Source: Gammaproteobacteria bacterium
GTDB lineage: Bacteria > Pseudomonadota > Gammaproteobacteria > Pseudomonadales > Azotimanducaceae
Assembly: GCA_002726655.1 (NCBI GenBank)
Contig: PBRP01000096.1
Span: forward strand, 1 to 49,180
Reading direction: 5' to 3'
Length of the DNA: 49,180 nucleotides
In this document: one piece after another, positions 35,081 to 43,238 of the stretch
Layout: each line of letters opens with the position of its first letter
How positions within the stretch are numbered: position 1 is the first letter of the stretch
Program-made: the position numbers and the translations under genes
Notes under the pieces: generated by a model
Told to the model about the DNA's origin: nothing
Database searches by the model: none
Seen by the model: only the letters and a program-made list of their open reading frames with translations

Positions 35081-36853
35081 ATGACCCAAATGACTACAGA
35101 AGAGGCCTTTGTGAAGGTTCTGCAAATGCATGGAATCGAGCATGGATTCGGTATTATCGGATCCGCATTCATGCCCATTTCAGATTTATTTCCACAGGCA
35201 GGTATAAAGTTCTGGGATGTTGCGCATGAATGCAATGGTGGTCTTGTCTGCGATGGCTATACGCGTTCCACCGGCAAGATAGCCATGGTGCTTGCACAGA
35301 ATGGCCCGGGCATCACCAACTTTGTGACACCCGTCAAGACGGCTTACTGGAACCATACACCCATGCTGTTGATTACGCCCCAGGCTGCCAACAAAACAAT
35401 TGGGCAAGGTGGTTTTCAGGAAGTTGAACAGATGGCATTATTTAAAGACATGGTGTGTTACCAGGAAGAGGTTCGTGATCCCTCTCGCATGGCTGAAGTT
35501 CTCAATCGCGTGATCGGAAAAGCCATCAGAGGCACTGCTCCAGCACAGATTAACGTACCGCGTGATTTTTGGACTCAGGTTATTGACATAGAGCTGCCAC
35601 AGATTGTGCGCTTTGAACGACCGGCTGGTGGCGCGGATGCCATCGCGGAAGCTGCCAGATTACTCTCTGATGCGGCATTCCCAGTTATTTTGTCGGGTGC
35701 TGGAGTCGTTCTAGGTGATGCGATTGGCGAATGTCGGTCCCTTGCTGAGCGACTTGATGCACCCGTCTGTAGCGGCTATCAGCATAATGACAGCTTTCCC
35801 GGCAGTCACCCGCTGGGTTGTGGTCCACTTGGTTACAATGGCTCCAAAGCAGCCATGGAACTGATCTCCAGGGCGGATGTGGTCCTTGCCCTTGGCACGC
35901 GGCTCAACCCTTTTTCGACGCTGCCAGGTTATGGCATTGATTACTGGCCGGAAGACGCCAGTATCATCCAGGTAGATATTAATGCTGATCGTATTGGCCT
36001 GACCAAGAAGGTTGAGGTCGGAATCTGTGGTGATGCCGGGCAGGTGGCCACACGGATTCTTGAGCAGTTGTCCTCCACCGCCGGTGACAGTGGCAGGGCG
36101 GATCGCAAGCTGTTAATTCATGAGACAAAATCTGGGTGGAGGCAAACGCTGGCTAGCCTTGACCATGAGGAGGATGACCCGGGAACCAGCTGGAACGCGG
36201 ATGCCCGCGAACGAGATGCGGATCTTATGTCACCACGCCAGGCGTGGCGCGCTATTCAGGCTGGTCTGCCTGATAATGCGATCACTTCCAGTGATATCGG
36301 AAACAACTGTGCCATCGGCAACGCTTATCCGACCTTTGATGAGGGCCGCAAGTATCTGGCTCCCGGATTGTTTGGACCCTGTGGTTATGGGTTCCCGTCT
36401 ATTCTTGGTGCCAAGATTGGTTGTCCGGATGTGCAGGTTGTTGGTTTTTCGGGAGATGGCGCCTTCGGCATCTCGGTGAACGAAATGACTTCTTGTGGGC
36501 GTGATGAGTGGCCAGCCATTACCATGGTTGTGTTCCGTAACTTTCAGTGGGGTGCTGAAAAACGTAACAGTATCTTGTGGTATGACAATAACTTCGTGGG
36601 TACCGAGCTGAATCGTGAAGTCAGTTACGCCAGTATTGCACAGGGATGTGGCCTCGCGGGTGTGGTAGTAAAGACGCCGGCTGAACTGACCCAGGCGCTT
36701 GAGGATGCGTGCAAATCCCAGGATGAAGGGATTACCACTTTTATAGAAGTTGTGCTGAATCAGGAACTAGGTGAACCATTTCGTCGCGATGCTATGAAGA
36801 CACCTGTTGTTGTTGCCGGTATTGACCCTGATGACATGTGCCCACAAGGATGA
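35081..36853 (+). CDS. xsc: Sulfoacetaldehyde acetyltransferase
   Basis: Xsc uses thiamine diphosphate and phosphate to turn sulfoacetaldehyde into acetyl phosphate and sulfite, the key C-S cleavage step in taurine and isethionate use. The 590-residue product starts MTQMTTEEAFVKVLQMHGIE and has AQNGPGITNFVTPVKTAYWN, NKTIGQGGFQEVEQM and the ThDP site GFSGDGAFGISVNE, closely matching known Xsc. ATG at 35081 follows AGAGGA; an ATG 111 bases upstream has no family support. No pta, tauABC, tpa or sulfite oxidase gene lies nearby. A related ThDP enzyme of other specificity cannot be excluded. Confidence 0.88.
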   Translation: MTQMTTEEAFVKVLQMHGIEHGFGIIGSAFMPISDLFPQAGIKFWDVAHECNGGLVCDGYTRSTGKIAMVLAQNGPGITNFVTPVKTAYWNHTPMLLITPQAANKTIGQGGFQEVEQMALFKDMVCYQEEVRDPSRMAEVLNRVIGKAIRGTAPAQINVPRDFWTQVIDIELPQIVRFERPAGGADAIAEAARLLSDAAFPVILSGAGVVLGDAIGECRSLAERLDAPVCSGYQHNDSFPGSHPLGCGPLGYNGSKAAMELISRADVVLALGTRLNPFSTLPGYGIDYWPEDASIIQVDINADRIGLTKKVEVGICGDAGQVATRILEQLSSTAGDSGRADRKLLIHETKSGWRQTLASLDHEEDDPGTSWNADARERDADLMSPRQAWRAIQAGLPDNAITSSDIGNNCAIGNAYPTFDEGRKYLAPGLFGPCGYGFPSILGAKIGCPDVQVVGFSGDGAFGISVNEMTSCGRDEWPAITMVVFRNFQWGAEKRNSILWYDNNFVGTELNREVSYASIAQGCGLAGVVVKTPAELTQALEDACKSQDEGITTFIEVVLNQELGEPFRRDAMKTPVVVAGIDPDDMCPQG

Positions 36854-36907
36854 TGGCGCGGACTCTGATCATTTCAACGCCAGGGAAATGATGCTGGTGG
36901 TGAGAAA

Positions 36908-37666
36908 TTGAGGTTAGTAAAGCTACGGGATACGGATCTCACCTTGGAACTGCATGATCATCATGATATGGTTTCAGACATGCTGCAAGAGGCCGGGGAG
37001 TGGGAGCCATATGAGACCCGGCTTATTAAGGAAAGGTTGCAGCCTGGCGATGTCATGGTCGATGCTGGTGCAAATATCGGCTACTACTCTGTGCTGGCCA
37101 GCCGGATTTGTGGACCGGCAGGCAGTGTTTTTGCCTTTGAACCCCAAAATCAAAACTACGTTCTGCTGCGGAAGAATATTGAAAGAAATCACTGCGAGAA
37201 TGTACAGACACATCGGGCCGGTTTGTGGTTTGAATCGAAAGCTGCGCAGCTACATCTTAATGACGAGAATTTTGGTGATCATCAACTGGCAGTCAATTCT
37301 GAGCGGAGTCAGGAAACCGTAACGCTCCACCCGGGAGATGACCTCCTTCCCGGTACAATTGATTTCCTGAAGGTTGATACTCAGGGAGCAGAATTTGGCG
37401 TGCTTCTGGGTATGGAGAAAACGCTGCAAAAATCACCAAACCTGCGGATGATTCTGGAGTTCTGGCCCTATGGGCTTGCCAACTGTGGCCATTCGGCTGA
37501 TCAGTTGATTCAGTTCCTCGGCAGCTACGCGTATGACTACAGTATTATCGACCAGGAAAACGAACGGCTGGTGCCCACGACACTCCCGGCATTGCTGGAT
37601 TTCACCAGGACTCAGCTGACAGTTGAGAGTCAGGGATTTATCAATCTGCTGGTAGAATCAAAATAG
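36908..37666 (+). CDS. FkbM-family SAM-dependent methyltransferase
   Basis: The 252-residue protein has the FkbM layout. The SAM-binding motif VDAGANIGYYSVLASR is near residue 51, FAFEPQNQNYVLLRKNIERN follows, and FLKVDTQGAEFGVLLGM is the diagnostic second motif. Members methylate hydroxyls of sugars, macrolides or other small molecules. It starts at TTG (36908) after a weak GGTGAGAA leader, 54 bases after xsc, and may share its transcript. Target unknown. Confidence 0.85.
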   Translation: MRLVKLRDTDLTLELHDHHDMVSDMLQEAGEWEPYETRLIKERLQPGDVMVDAGANIGYYSVLASRICGPAGSVFAFEPQNQNYVLLRKNIERNHCENVQTHRAGLWFESKAAQLHLNDENFGDHQLAVNSERSQETVTLHPGDDLLPGTIDFLKVDTQGAEFGVLLGMEKTLQKSPNLRMILEFWPYGLANCGHSADQLIQFLGSYAYDYSIIDQENERLVPTTLPALLDFTRTQLTVESQGFINLLVESK

Positions 37667-37771
37667 ATACAGGAGAGATTTTTCCACTGCGGTCACTTGG
37701 TGACCTCCGGTCGAGATGACGCTTTCTTTGCCCAGCGTGTTTGCCCAGGACAGTTGGTCGAATTGATCATG

Positions 37772-37951
37772 TCTGGAGCGACCCCGTCTGAGGCGACCCC
37801 GTCTGAAGCGACCCCGTCTGAGGCGACCCCGTCTGAGGCGACCCCGTCTGAGGCGACCCCGTCTGAAGCGACCTTGTCTGAGGCGACCCCGTCTGAAGCG
37901 ACCCTGTCTGAGGCGACCCCGTCTGAAGCGACCCTGTCTGAGGCTACCCCG
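37772..37951. repeat. Minisatellite of twelve 15-bp units
   Basis: Twelve uninterrupted copies of TCTGAGGCGACCCCG occur with changes at a few fixed positions (AGG/AAG, CCG/CTG/TTG), and a partial thirteenth at 37952-37958. The last units alternate and so form a 30-bp higher-order repeat. The unit length keeps both strands open: S-E-A-T-P on plus, V-A-S-D-G/R on minus. No start, ribosome binding site or domain supports either as a gene. It lies between the methyltransferase and an acyl-CoA ligase. Confidence 0.95.
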
Positions 37952-38027
37952 TCTGAAGTCAAGCATTGACTTGAGGACCGGAATCGCCAAACAATAGCCC
38001 CCTCGAAAAAGAATCAGGACACGACCA

Positions 38028-39578
38028 ATGGATGATTTACTGACTACCCTGGCACAGGAGCAGGGAGACAAGCTGGCTGTGGTCGATGACCGACCCGATG
38101 GGACACTGATCAAGTGGACCTTTTCGGACCTGGAAAGCAAGGCTAACCGCCTGGGCAGGGCCATGCAGAAACTCGGCGCAGTGCCAAAAACCAAAATAGT
38201 CTGGTGTGGTCAGAATTCAAGCTGGATTGTCGCCATGATGCATGCAGCCCGAAAAATCGGGTGTGTCGCCGTTCCCCTTAACTACCGCCTGGCACCGGAA
38301 GAGGCTGCCTATGTGGTGGATAATTCAGATGCGGAAATTGTCTATGCAGACACTGCTTATGCAGCAATGTTTGCGTCAATTCGTGGTGAACTGCCGAGTG
38401 TCAGGGAGTATGTCATTTTTGATGGGCCAGTCTCCGCAAATATGCACCTGCTGGAGGACCTGATTGCCGATGAACCTGATGGTCCAATCTCAGCGGAATT
38501 TGAGGAATCTGCAGGCACCATGATCTACACATCTGGAACGACCGGGAAACCCAAGGGTGCGGTCAAATATGGTGATGGTGACGCCGAAACCATGGAAAAG
38601 ATGCTGGCGGAGTTTGGATACAAGCCTGATGATGTTTATCTAACCACTGGTCCCCTGTATCACTCCGGACCTGGAGGTTTTATGGCTATCTCCCATACCC
38701 TGGGCAACACAGTAATTCTGCAGCGAAAATGGGATGCACTTGACTGGTTAAGGTTGTTTGACAAGTACAGTGTCACCTCGACCTTTTCATCACCAACGAC
38801 GATTCGCATGGTCTGTAACCTGCCTGACAACGAATTCAAGAAGTATGACGTCAGCACCATGCGCGTCATGATTGCTAACGCCGCTCCCTGGTCGTACGCC
38901 CTTAAGTTGAGCTACCTGGAGAAATTTCCTGCCGAGTCGTTGTTTGAAGTTTATGGCAGCACAGAATTGGGCGTGAATTGTATTCTGCGTCCGGAAGATC
39001 AAGTCGCCAAGAAAGGTTCCTGTGGCAAGCCCTCGCCGGGTGTGGTTATAACGCTCTATGATGATGAAGGTAACGTGGTGACTGAGCCGCATACACCCGG
39101 TGAGCTCTATGCTCGCAGTAAGAATATGTATTCCACTTACTACAATGCCGAGGATAAGTACAAGGAAGACACGCGTGGTGATAGTCACACGGTCGGTGAT
39201 ATAGCCTATTTTGATGAGGAAGGTTACTACTATATATGTGATAGAAAGAAGGACATGATCATTTCTGGTGGCATGAATGTCTATCCTGCTGAAGTAGAGG
39301 ATGCGCTCGAACACCATGATAAAATTCAGGATGTCGCGGTATTTGGTATACCCAGTGAAGAATGGGGGGAGATGATCCATGCGGTAGTGGTGGTCAAACC
39401 CGGTTCAGAACTGAGCGAGGAGGATATTGAACACTTCTCCCGCGAGCATCTCGCGAGTTATAAGATTCCAAGATCCATATCATTTGCTGATGATATCCCA
39501 AGAACAGGGTCAGGAAAGATTCTCAAACGGGATCTGCGTGCCCCTTTCTGGGCGGGGCACGAAACCCAGGTCCAGTAA
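38028..39578 (+). CDS. AMP-dependent acyl-CoA synthetase/ligase
   Basis: The 516-residue enzyme belongs to the ANL superfamily: YTSGTTGKPKG (about residues 167-177) is the P-loop, YGSTELGVN a central motif, TVGDIAYFDEEGYYYICDR the adenylate-binding stretch, and GSGKILKRDLR carries the C-terminal lysine. It activates a carboxylic acid as acyl-AMP and then acyl-CoA. Nearby enoyl-CoA hydratase and a second ligase suggest fatty or isoprenoid acid use. ATG at 38028 lies 76 bases after the minisatellite. Substrate unknown. Confidence 0.88.
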   Translation: MDDLLTTLAQEQGDKLAVVDDRPDGTLIKWTFSDLESKANRLGRAMQKLGAVPKTKIVWCGQNSSWIVAMMHAARKIGCVAVPLNYRLAPEEAAYVVDNSDAEIVYADTAYAAMFASIRGELPSVREYVIFDGPVSANMHLLEDLIADEPDGPISAEFEESAGTMIYTSGTTGKPKGAVKYGDGDAETMEKMLAEFGYKPDDVYLTTGPLYHSGPGGFMAISHTLGNTVILQRKWDALDWLRLFDKYSVTSTFSSPTTIRMVCNLPDNEFKKYDVSTMRVMIANAAPWSYALKLSYLEKFPAESLFEVYGSTELGVNCILRPEDQVAKKGSCGKPSPGVVITLYDDEGNVVTEPHTPGELYARSKNMYSTYYNAEDKYKEDTRGDSHTVGDIAYFDEEGYYYICDRKKDMIISGGMNVYPAEVEDALEHHDKIQDVAVFGIPSEEWGEMIHAVVVVKPGSELSEEDIEHFSREHLASYKIPRSISFADDIPRTGSGKILKRDLRAPFWAGHETQVQ

Positions 39579-39675
39579 GCCTGGGCTAAGAGTTATCAAA
39601 ATTCTGGCAACAGTGCGGTGGCCTGATTGCGAATAGTTTTGTCACGAACCAGTTCAGGTCGTTAGAGCTTAATAT

Positions 39676-41154
39676 TTATGAGGAAATGCGTTCAGATCTA
39701 AGTTGCGAACGCCGAACCTTGCCAGCATCATCTCGCAGTGGTTCCGAAGTAAATTCTATGCTCCTCGGGATCTTGTACCGCACCAATCGTTCCTGAAGGT
39801 GAGCCAACAGTGCTTGTTCGGTAATACCTTCGCGAGTCGATACTCCGGGTGTCGATGCTCCCGGAGCATCGACAATAGCATGTACGGCATTGCCTAGATC
39901 GTCATGGGGCAGGCCTATTACTGCAGAGCTTCTGATGCCGGGGAAAGAATCGATTGCAGCTTCGACTTCAGCCGGGTAGATGTTCGCACCGCCTGAAAGA
40001 ATCATGTCTGACTGGCGATCCGCCAGGTAAAGGTAACCATCTTCGTCCATGTAACCCATGTCGCCGAGGCTCTCCCAGCCACCTTCCAGCGACTTGGCTT
40101 CTGCGCCTATATATCGATAGGTACTGCCAGGACCAGTATATGGACGGAGAAACAGTTCACCTATCTCTCCGGCGGGCAGCTCTTCACCATCTTCACCAAC
40201 AATCTTCATTTCACCTACATCGCCCGGTTGCCCAACGGAACCACGATGTTGCAGCCACTCAACGCCATTGATGATGGTGCCACCGGTGCCTTCCGTACCG
40301 CCGTATAGCTCCCAGATAACTTCCGCGCCAAGCCAGTCAATGAAATTCTGCTTCAGCCATGCGGGGCAAGGTGCCGCCAGGTGCCATAAGGTCTTAAGGC
40401 TGGAGACATCGTATTTTGTTCGGGTGGATTCCGGTAACTTCCAAATTCGCTGCATCATGGTTGGTACCGTATAAATGATATCAACGCGGTGCTGTTCGAT
40501 GAGAGAAAGGGTCTGTTCGGCATCGAAGCGCGTCGTGATGCAAACGTGATTGCCCCTGAACAGCGCTATCATTGCCCACATAAATGGACCATTGTGATAA
40601 AGAGGGCCGGGAACCAGCATGGCACCCTGCTTCCGTATTTCCAGGTATTCGAAATCCACGTCCCATTCGGCAGGGGTCGTAGAAACAATGAGTTTCGGTC
40701 TTCCCGTGCTTCCTCCGGACGGCATGGCCTTGAATGACGGCGCGGTCTTTTCCCCGAGGGTTTCGTTCGATAGCGCGCTGCTGGGTTCATATCCGCTGGG
40801 TACTGTCGCTGCCATATCACTGGCGCCATCGACACCCACTACCAGGCTTGGTTTGCCGAGAACTATGATTTGATCTCTTTCAAATTTTGGCAATTTTGCT
40901 GAAACAGGTTGTGGGGTGGCACCAAGTTTCCAGGTAGCAAAGCAAGCCTTGAAGAACTCGATGCTGTTAGGCAAAGCGACTGTTACAAAATCACCCTCTT
41001 TTACCCCTAGTTCAGCATAGGCGCGTGCCAGCCGGTTAGTGTCGAGCTCAAGCTGATGCCAGCTTATGGATTCTTCTTCGTGGCTAATCGCTATCCGATC
41101 TGCCTGATTCTTCTCCCAGTAAGTCAGGATTTTTGATAACGAAACTAATTCCAT
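39676..41154 (-). CDS. AMP-dependent acyl-CoA ligase with variant P-loop
   Basis: This 492-residue ANL enzyme is distinct from the ligase at 38 kb. Its P-loop reads MPSGGSTGRPKLIV rather than TSGTTGKPKG, a form found in the subgroup of bile-acid/steroid- and crotonobetaine-like ligases. Other motifs are LYGGTEGTGG, SLGDMGYMDEDGYLYLADR and a C-terminal RDDAGKVRRSQ with the lysine. It converges on the other ligase with 97 bases between stops. It is 140 bases upstream-adjacent (on the minus strand) to the DUF7064-type protein. Substrate unknown. Confidence 0.85.
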   Translation of the reverse strand: MELVSLSKILTYWEKNQADRIAISHEEESISWHQLELDTNRLARAYAELGVKEGDFVTVALPNSIEFFKACFATWKLGATPQPVSAKLPKFERDQIIVLGKPSLVVGVDGASDMAATVPSGYEPSSALSNETLGEKTAPSFKAMPSGGSTGRPKLIVSTTPAEWDVDFEYLEIRKQGAMLVPGPLYHNGPFMWAMIALFRGNHVCITTRFDAEQTLSLIEQHRVDIIYTVPTMMQRIWKLPESTRTKYDVSSLKTLWHLAAPCPAWLKQNFIDWLGAEVIWELYGGTEGTGGTIINGVEWLQHRGSVGQPGDVGEMKIVGEDGEELPAGEIGELFLRPYTGPGSTYRYIGAEAKSLEGGWESLGDMGYMDEDGYLYLADRQSDMILSGGANIYPAEVEAAIDSFPGIRSSAVIGLPHDDLGNAVHAIVDAPGASTPGVSTREGITEQALLAHLQERLVRYKIPRSIEFTSEPLRDDAGKVRRSQLRSERISS

Positions 41155-41294
41155 AATTGCAGCCCTGGTATCCTAATTCAGCATGTATAATCGCATTGTG
41201 ACATCAGCTATTTATCAGGAGTTTTCGCAAGAAATAGGTTTAGAGTGGGGTTTGTGTGTCGCTCCTGCCGACACACAAACAACGACGTAAAAGC

Positions 41295-42302
41295 CTAGTA
41301 CCGCCAGCGTGGCAGTGGTGGGTGAATAGAATATTCGGCCACACCGTACCCACGTTCACCTGTTTCCTCAACTTCGAAATCAAAGAATCCCTCATAGCAG
41401 TCAAGCAGACATTCGGCATCATTCTCGCCGCGCATCAGACCATTCACAGACTGGGCATATTTGCGCCCGGTCTTCACGTGGATGATGTCTCCATCGGGTA
41501 AGGTGAACTGGTAGCGGAAACTCATTGCGGAGCGTCCATCCAGTTCCAGGCGGCATTCAAGACACTGGGCATCCTGAATGGGACGACTGCCATTCTTATC
41601 GGACAGGAAACCACCCAAAGGTATCTGCTCAGGGTTAATGATTCTTCGATTCGGATTCATTATGCCAAAGGCATTGAGATGGAAGTTGTCAGTTTGTATC
41701 GAAGGCCAGTAGTGACCCAGCGTGTTTTGCAGGGTGTTGGGTTGTTCAACTTCCCAGGGGGAAGCATGGGTAAATCGGTCACACCAGGAATGGTCACGGT
41801 GCGAATAGCAGTTGATTTCTCGGCGACCCTGCCTTGGCCCGGCGCGTACTTCGAACTCACCCTGGCACAATAAGCCCTGTTCATAGTGCCCGCCGTAAAC
41901 ACCAGCTGACTTGAGCGGGTTACCATTGATGCAGTCTTCATAGTCGAATACTGGGAAGCGACCGGTGAAGGTCACGTCATAACCATACTTTTCGTTGTCT
42001 GCCTGGAGCCTGAGTTCCTCCTGGGGTTTGATCACCTCATAGGTCATGCGGCCACCATCAGATAACTTGTCGAATTTTCCTATGTCATGATAGGGCACCT
42101 TGTTGGCCCAGGGCATGGGAATCCCATCGATCACCAGGCAGGTACTGAACCGCGCGTAACCCTTGTTGGTCACATGCATATGATTGATGCCGTGAATGTC
42201 GGCCTCGCGGTCTACAAACGAGAACCAGAGGTTGTCACTCCAGAGACCTTCTGTACCCTCTGGCGCCGGGTGCAGGTATTCGTCATCATCTTTGATAGTC
42301 AT
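41295..42302 (-). CDS. CrtC/AttH-like lipocalin-fold protein (DUF7064/DUF7065 type), second copy
   Basis: The 335-residue protein has no signal peptide and the tandem lipocalin-like pattern. CYSHRDHSWCDRF (near residues 165-177) matches the VRDHSWG motif of the protein at 33.8-34.9 kb, but overall identity between the two is low. Other segments are WSDNLWFSFVDREADIHG and FRYQFTLPDGDIIHV. It probably precedes the ligase at 39.7-41.2 kb on the same strand, so the pair may act on the same lipid-like substrate. Function unknown. Confidence 0.65.
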   Translation of the reverse strand: MTIKDDDEYLHPAPEGTEGLWSDNLWFSFVDREADIHGINHMHVTNKGYARFSTCLVIDGIPMPWANKVPYHDIGKFDKLSDGGRMTYEVIKPQEELRLQADNEKYGYDVTFTGRFPVFDYEDCINGNPLKSAGVYGGHYEQGLLCQGEFEVRAGPRQGRREINCYSHRDHSWCDRFTHASPWEVEQPNTLQNTLGHYWPSIQTDNFHLNAFGIMNPNRRIINPEQIPLGGFLSDKNGSRPIQDAQCLECRLELDGRSAMSFRYQFTLPDGDIIHVKTGRKYAQSVNGLMRGENDAECLLDCYEGFFDFEVEETGERGYGVAEYSIHPPLPRWRY

Positions 42303-42471
42303 TGAAAATATCCTTCAGGTATTTGGAAAGTAGCCTGAATAGACCATCTATATACAAGCATGTCAATGCGTCATCGAAATCGCCTAAACAGCTGGGAGTC
42401 TCTTTTTACTGGACAAGCGAAATTCAGTTAGATGACAATGGTGTTCCAGATCGCATAAAACGGATATCACG

Positions 42472-43212
42472 ATGGCAGGCACACTCGTTGTTAGAGAAGA
42501 CAGTAATGGAATAGCTACATTGACCCTGAACAGGCCTGAGAGCCTAAACGCTTTGAGCCCCAATTTGTTCATTGAATTGCGGGATCATCTTGAAGCCATA
42601 TCCGGGTCACCGGAAACAATAGGCTGCGTGATACTCCGTGGTGAAGGCCGATCGTTTTCAGCCGGCAACGATCTGAACGCGATCAAGGCAGGTGAGGTTG
42701 CACCATCAAAGCACTTCCAGGCGGAAACTCTCGAACTTATTGAAAACCTGCCACAACCGGTGATCGCTGCTGTTCAGGGGCATTGCTATACGGGTTCACT
42801 TGAACTGGCGCTGGCTTGTGATCTTCTAATTGCTGCGGAATCAGCCAAGTTTGCCGATACGCACGGAAAATGGGCGATGACACCTGTATGGGGTATGAGC
42901 CAAAGGCTGCCCAGACGCATTGGTCCTCTCAGGGCTAAAGAGATGATGTTCACCGGGCGCGTTGTGAGCGGCGCTGAAAGTGTAAGCATTGGACTTGCGA
43001 ATGATTGTGTCCCCGACGATGAACTGGTCGAGCGCACAAAAGCGCTCGCTGCAGAAATTGTTAAGAACTCCTGGCACACCTTGAGAGCAGACAAAATGCT
43101 TGTAAATGGTGGGATGAATCATCATCTTGGAGATGGGCTCCTATTCGAGATAGAAAATAGCCCAGGTCCCGGCCCGGATATGGCTGAGCGTCTGGCGGGC
43201 TTCGGCAAGTAA
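42472..43212 (+). CDS. Enoyl-CoA hydratase/isomerase (crotonase) family
   Basis: The 246-residue protein has crotonase motifs: RGEGRSFSAGNDLNAIK (first oxyanion-hole region, near residues 58-74) and VQGHCYTGSLELALACDLLI (second). By eye alignment with rat enoyl-CoA hydratase, the first catalytic Glu is kept in SLELAL, and the second (in PEI) is replaced by His in DTHGKW, so an isomerase or other activity is possible. ATG at 42472 follows a weak leader. It is 26 bases upstream of the pabB-pabC fusion, and the two may be co-transcribed. Confidence 0.85.
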   Translation: MAGTLVVREDSNGIATLTLNRPESLNALSPNLFIELRDHLEAISGSPETIGCVILRGEGRSFSAGNDLNAIKAGEVAPSKHFQAETLELIENLPQPVIAAVQGHCYTGSLELALACDLLIAAESAKFADTHGKWAMTPVWGMSQRLPRRIGPLRAKEMMFTGRVVSGAESVSIGLANDCVPDDELVERTKALAAEIVKNSWHTLRADKMLVNGGMNHHLGDGLLFEIENSPGPGPDMAERLAGFGK

Positions 43213-43238
43213 AGCTTCGATCTTTACCCGCAAAAAAT

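Noticed and set aside
37697-37969. Plus-strand S-E-A-T-P repeat frame
   Set aside because: Open only because the repeat unit is a multiple of three; there is no signal peptide, anchor or credible start. A CRISPR array was also considered and rejected, since there are no spacers.
37658-38194. Minus-strand frame of 178 codons, rich in R-R-G-R repeats
   Set aside because: It is produced by the 15-bp minisatellite, overlaps the start of the acyl-CoA ligase on the other strand and has no ribosome binding site or domain.
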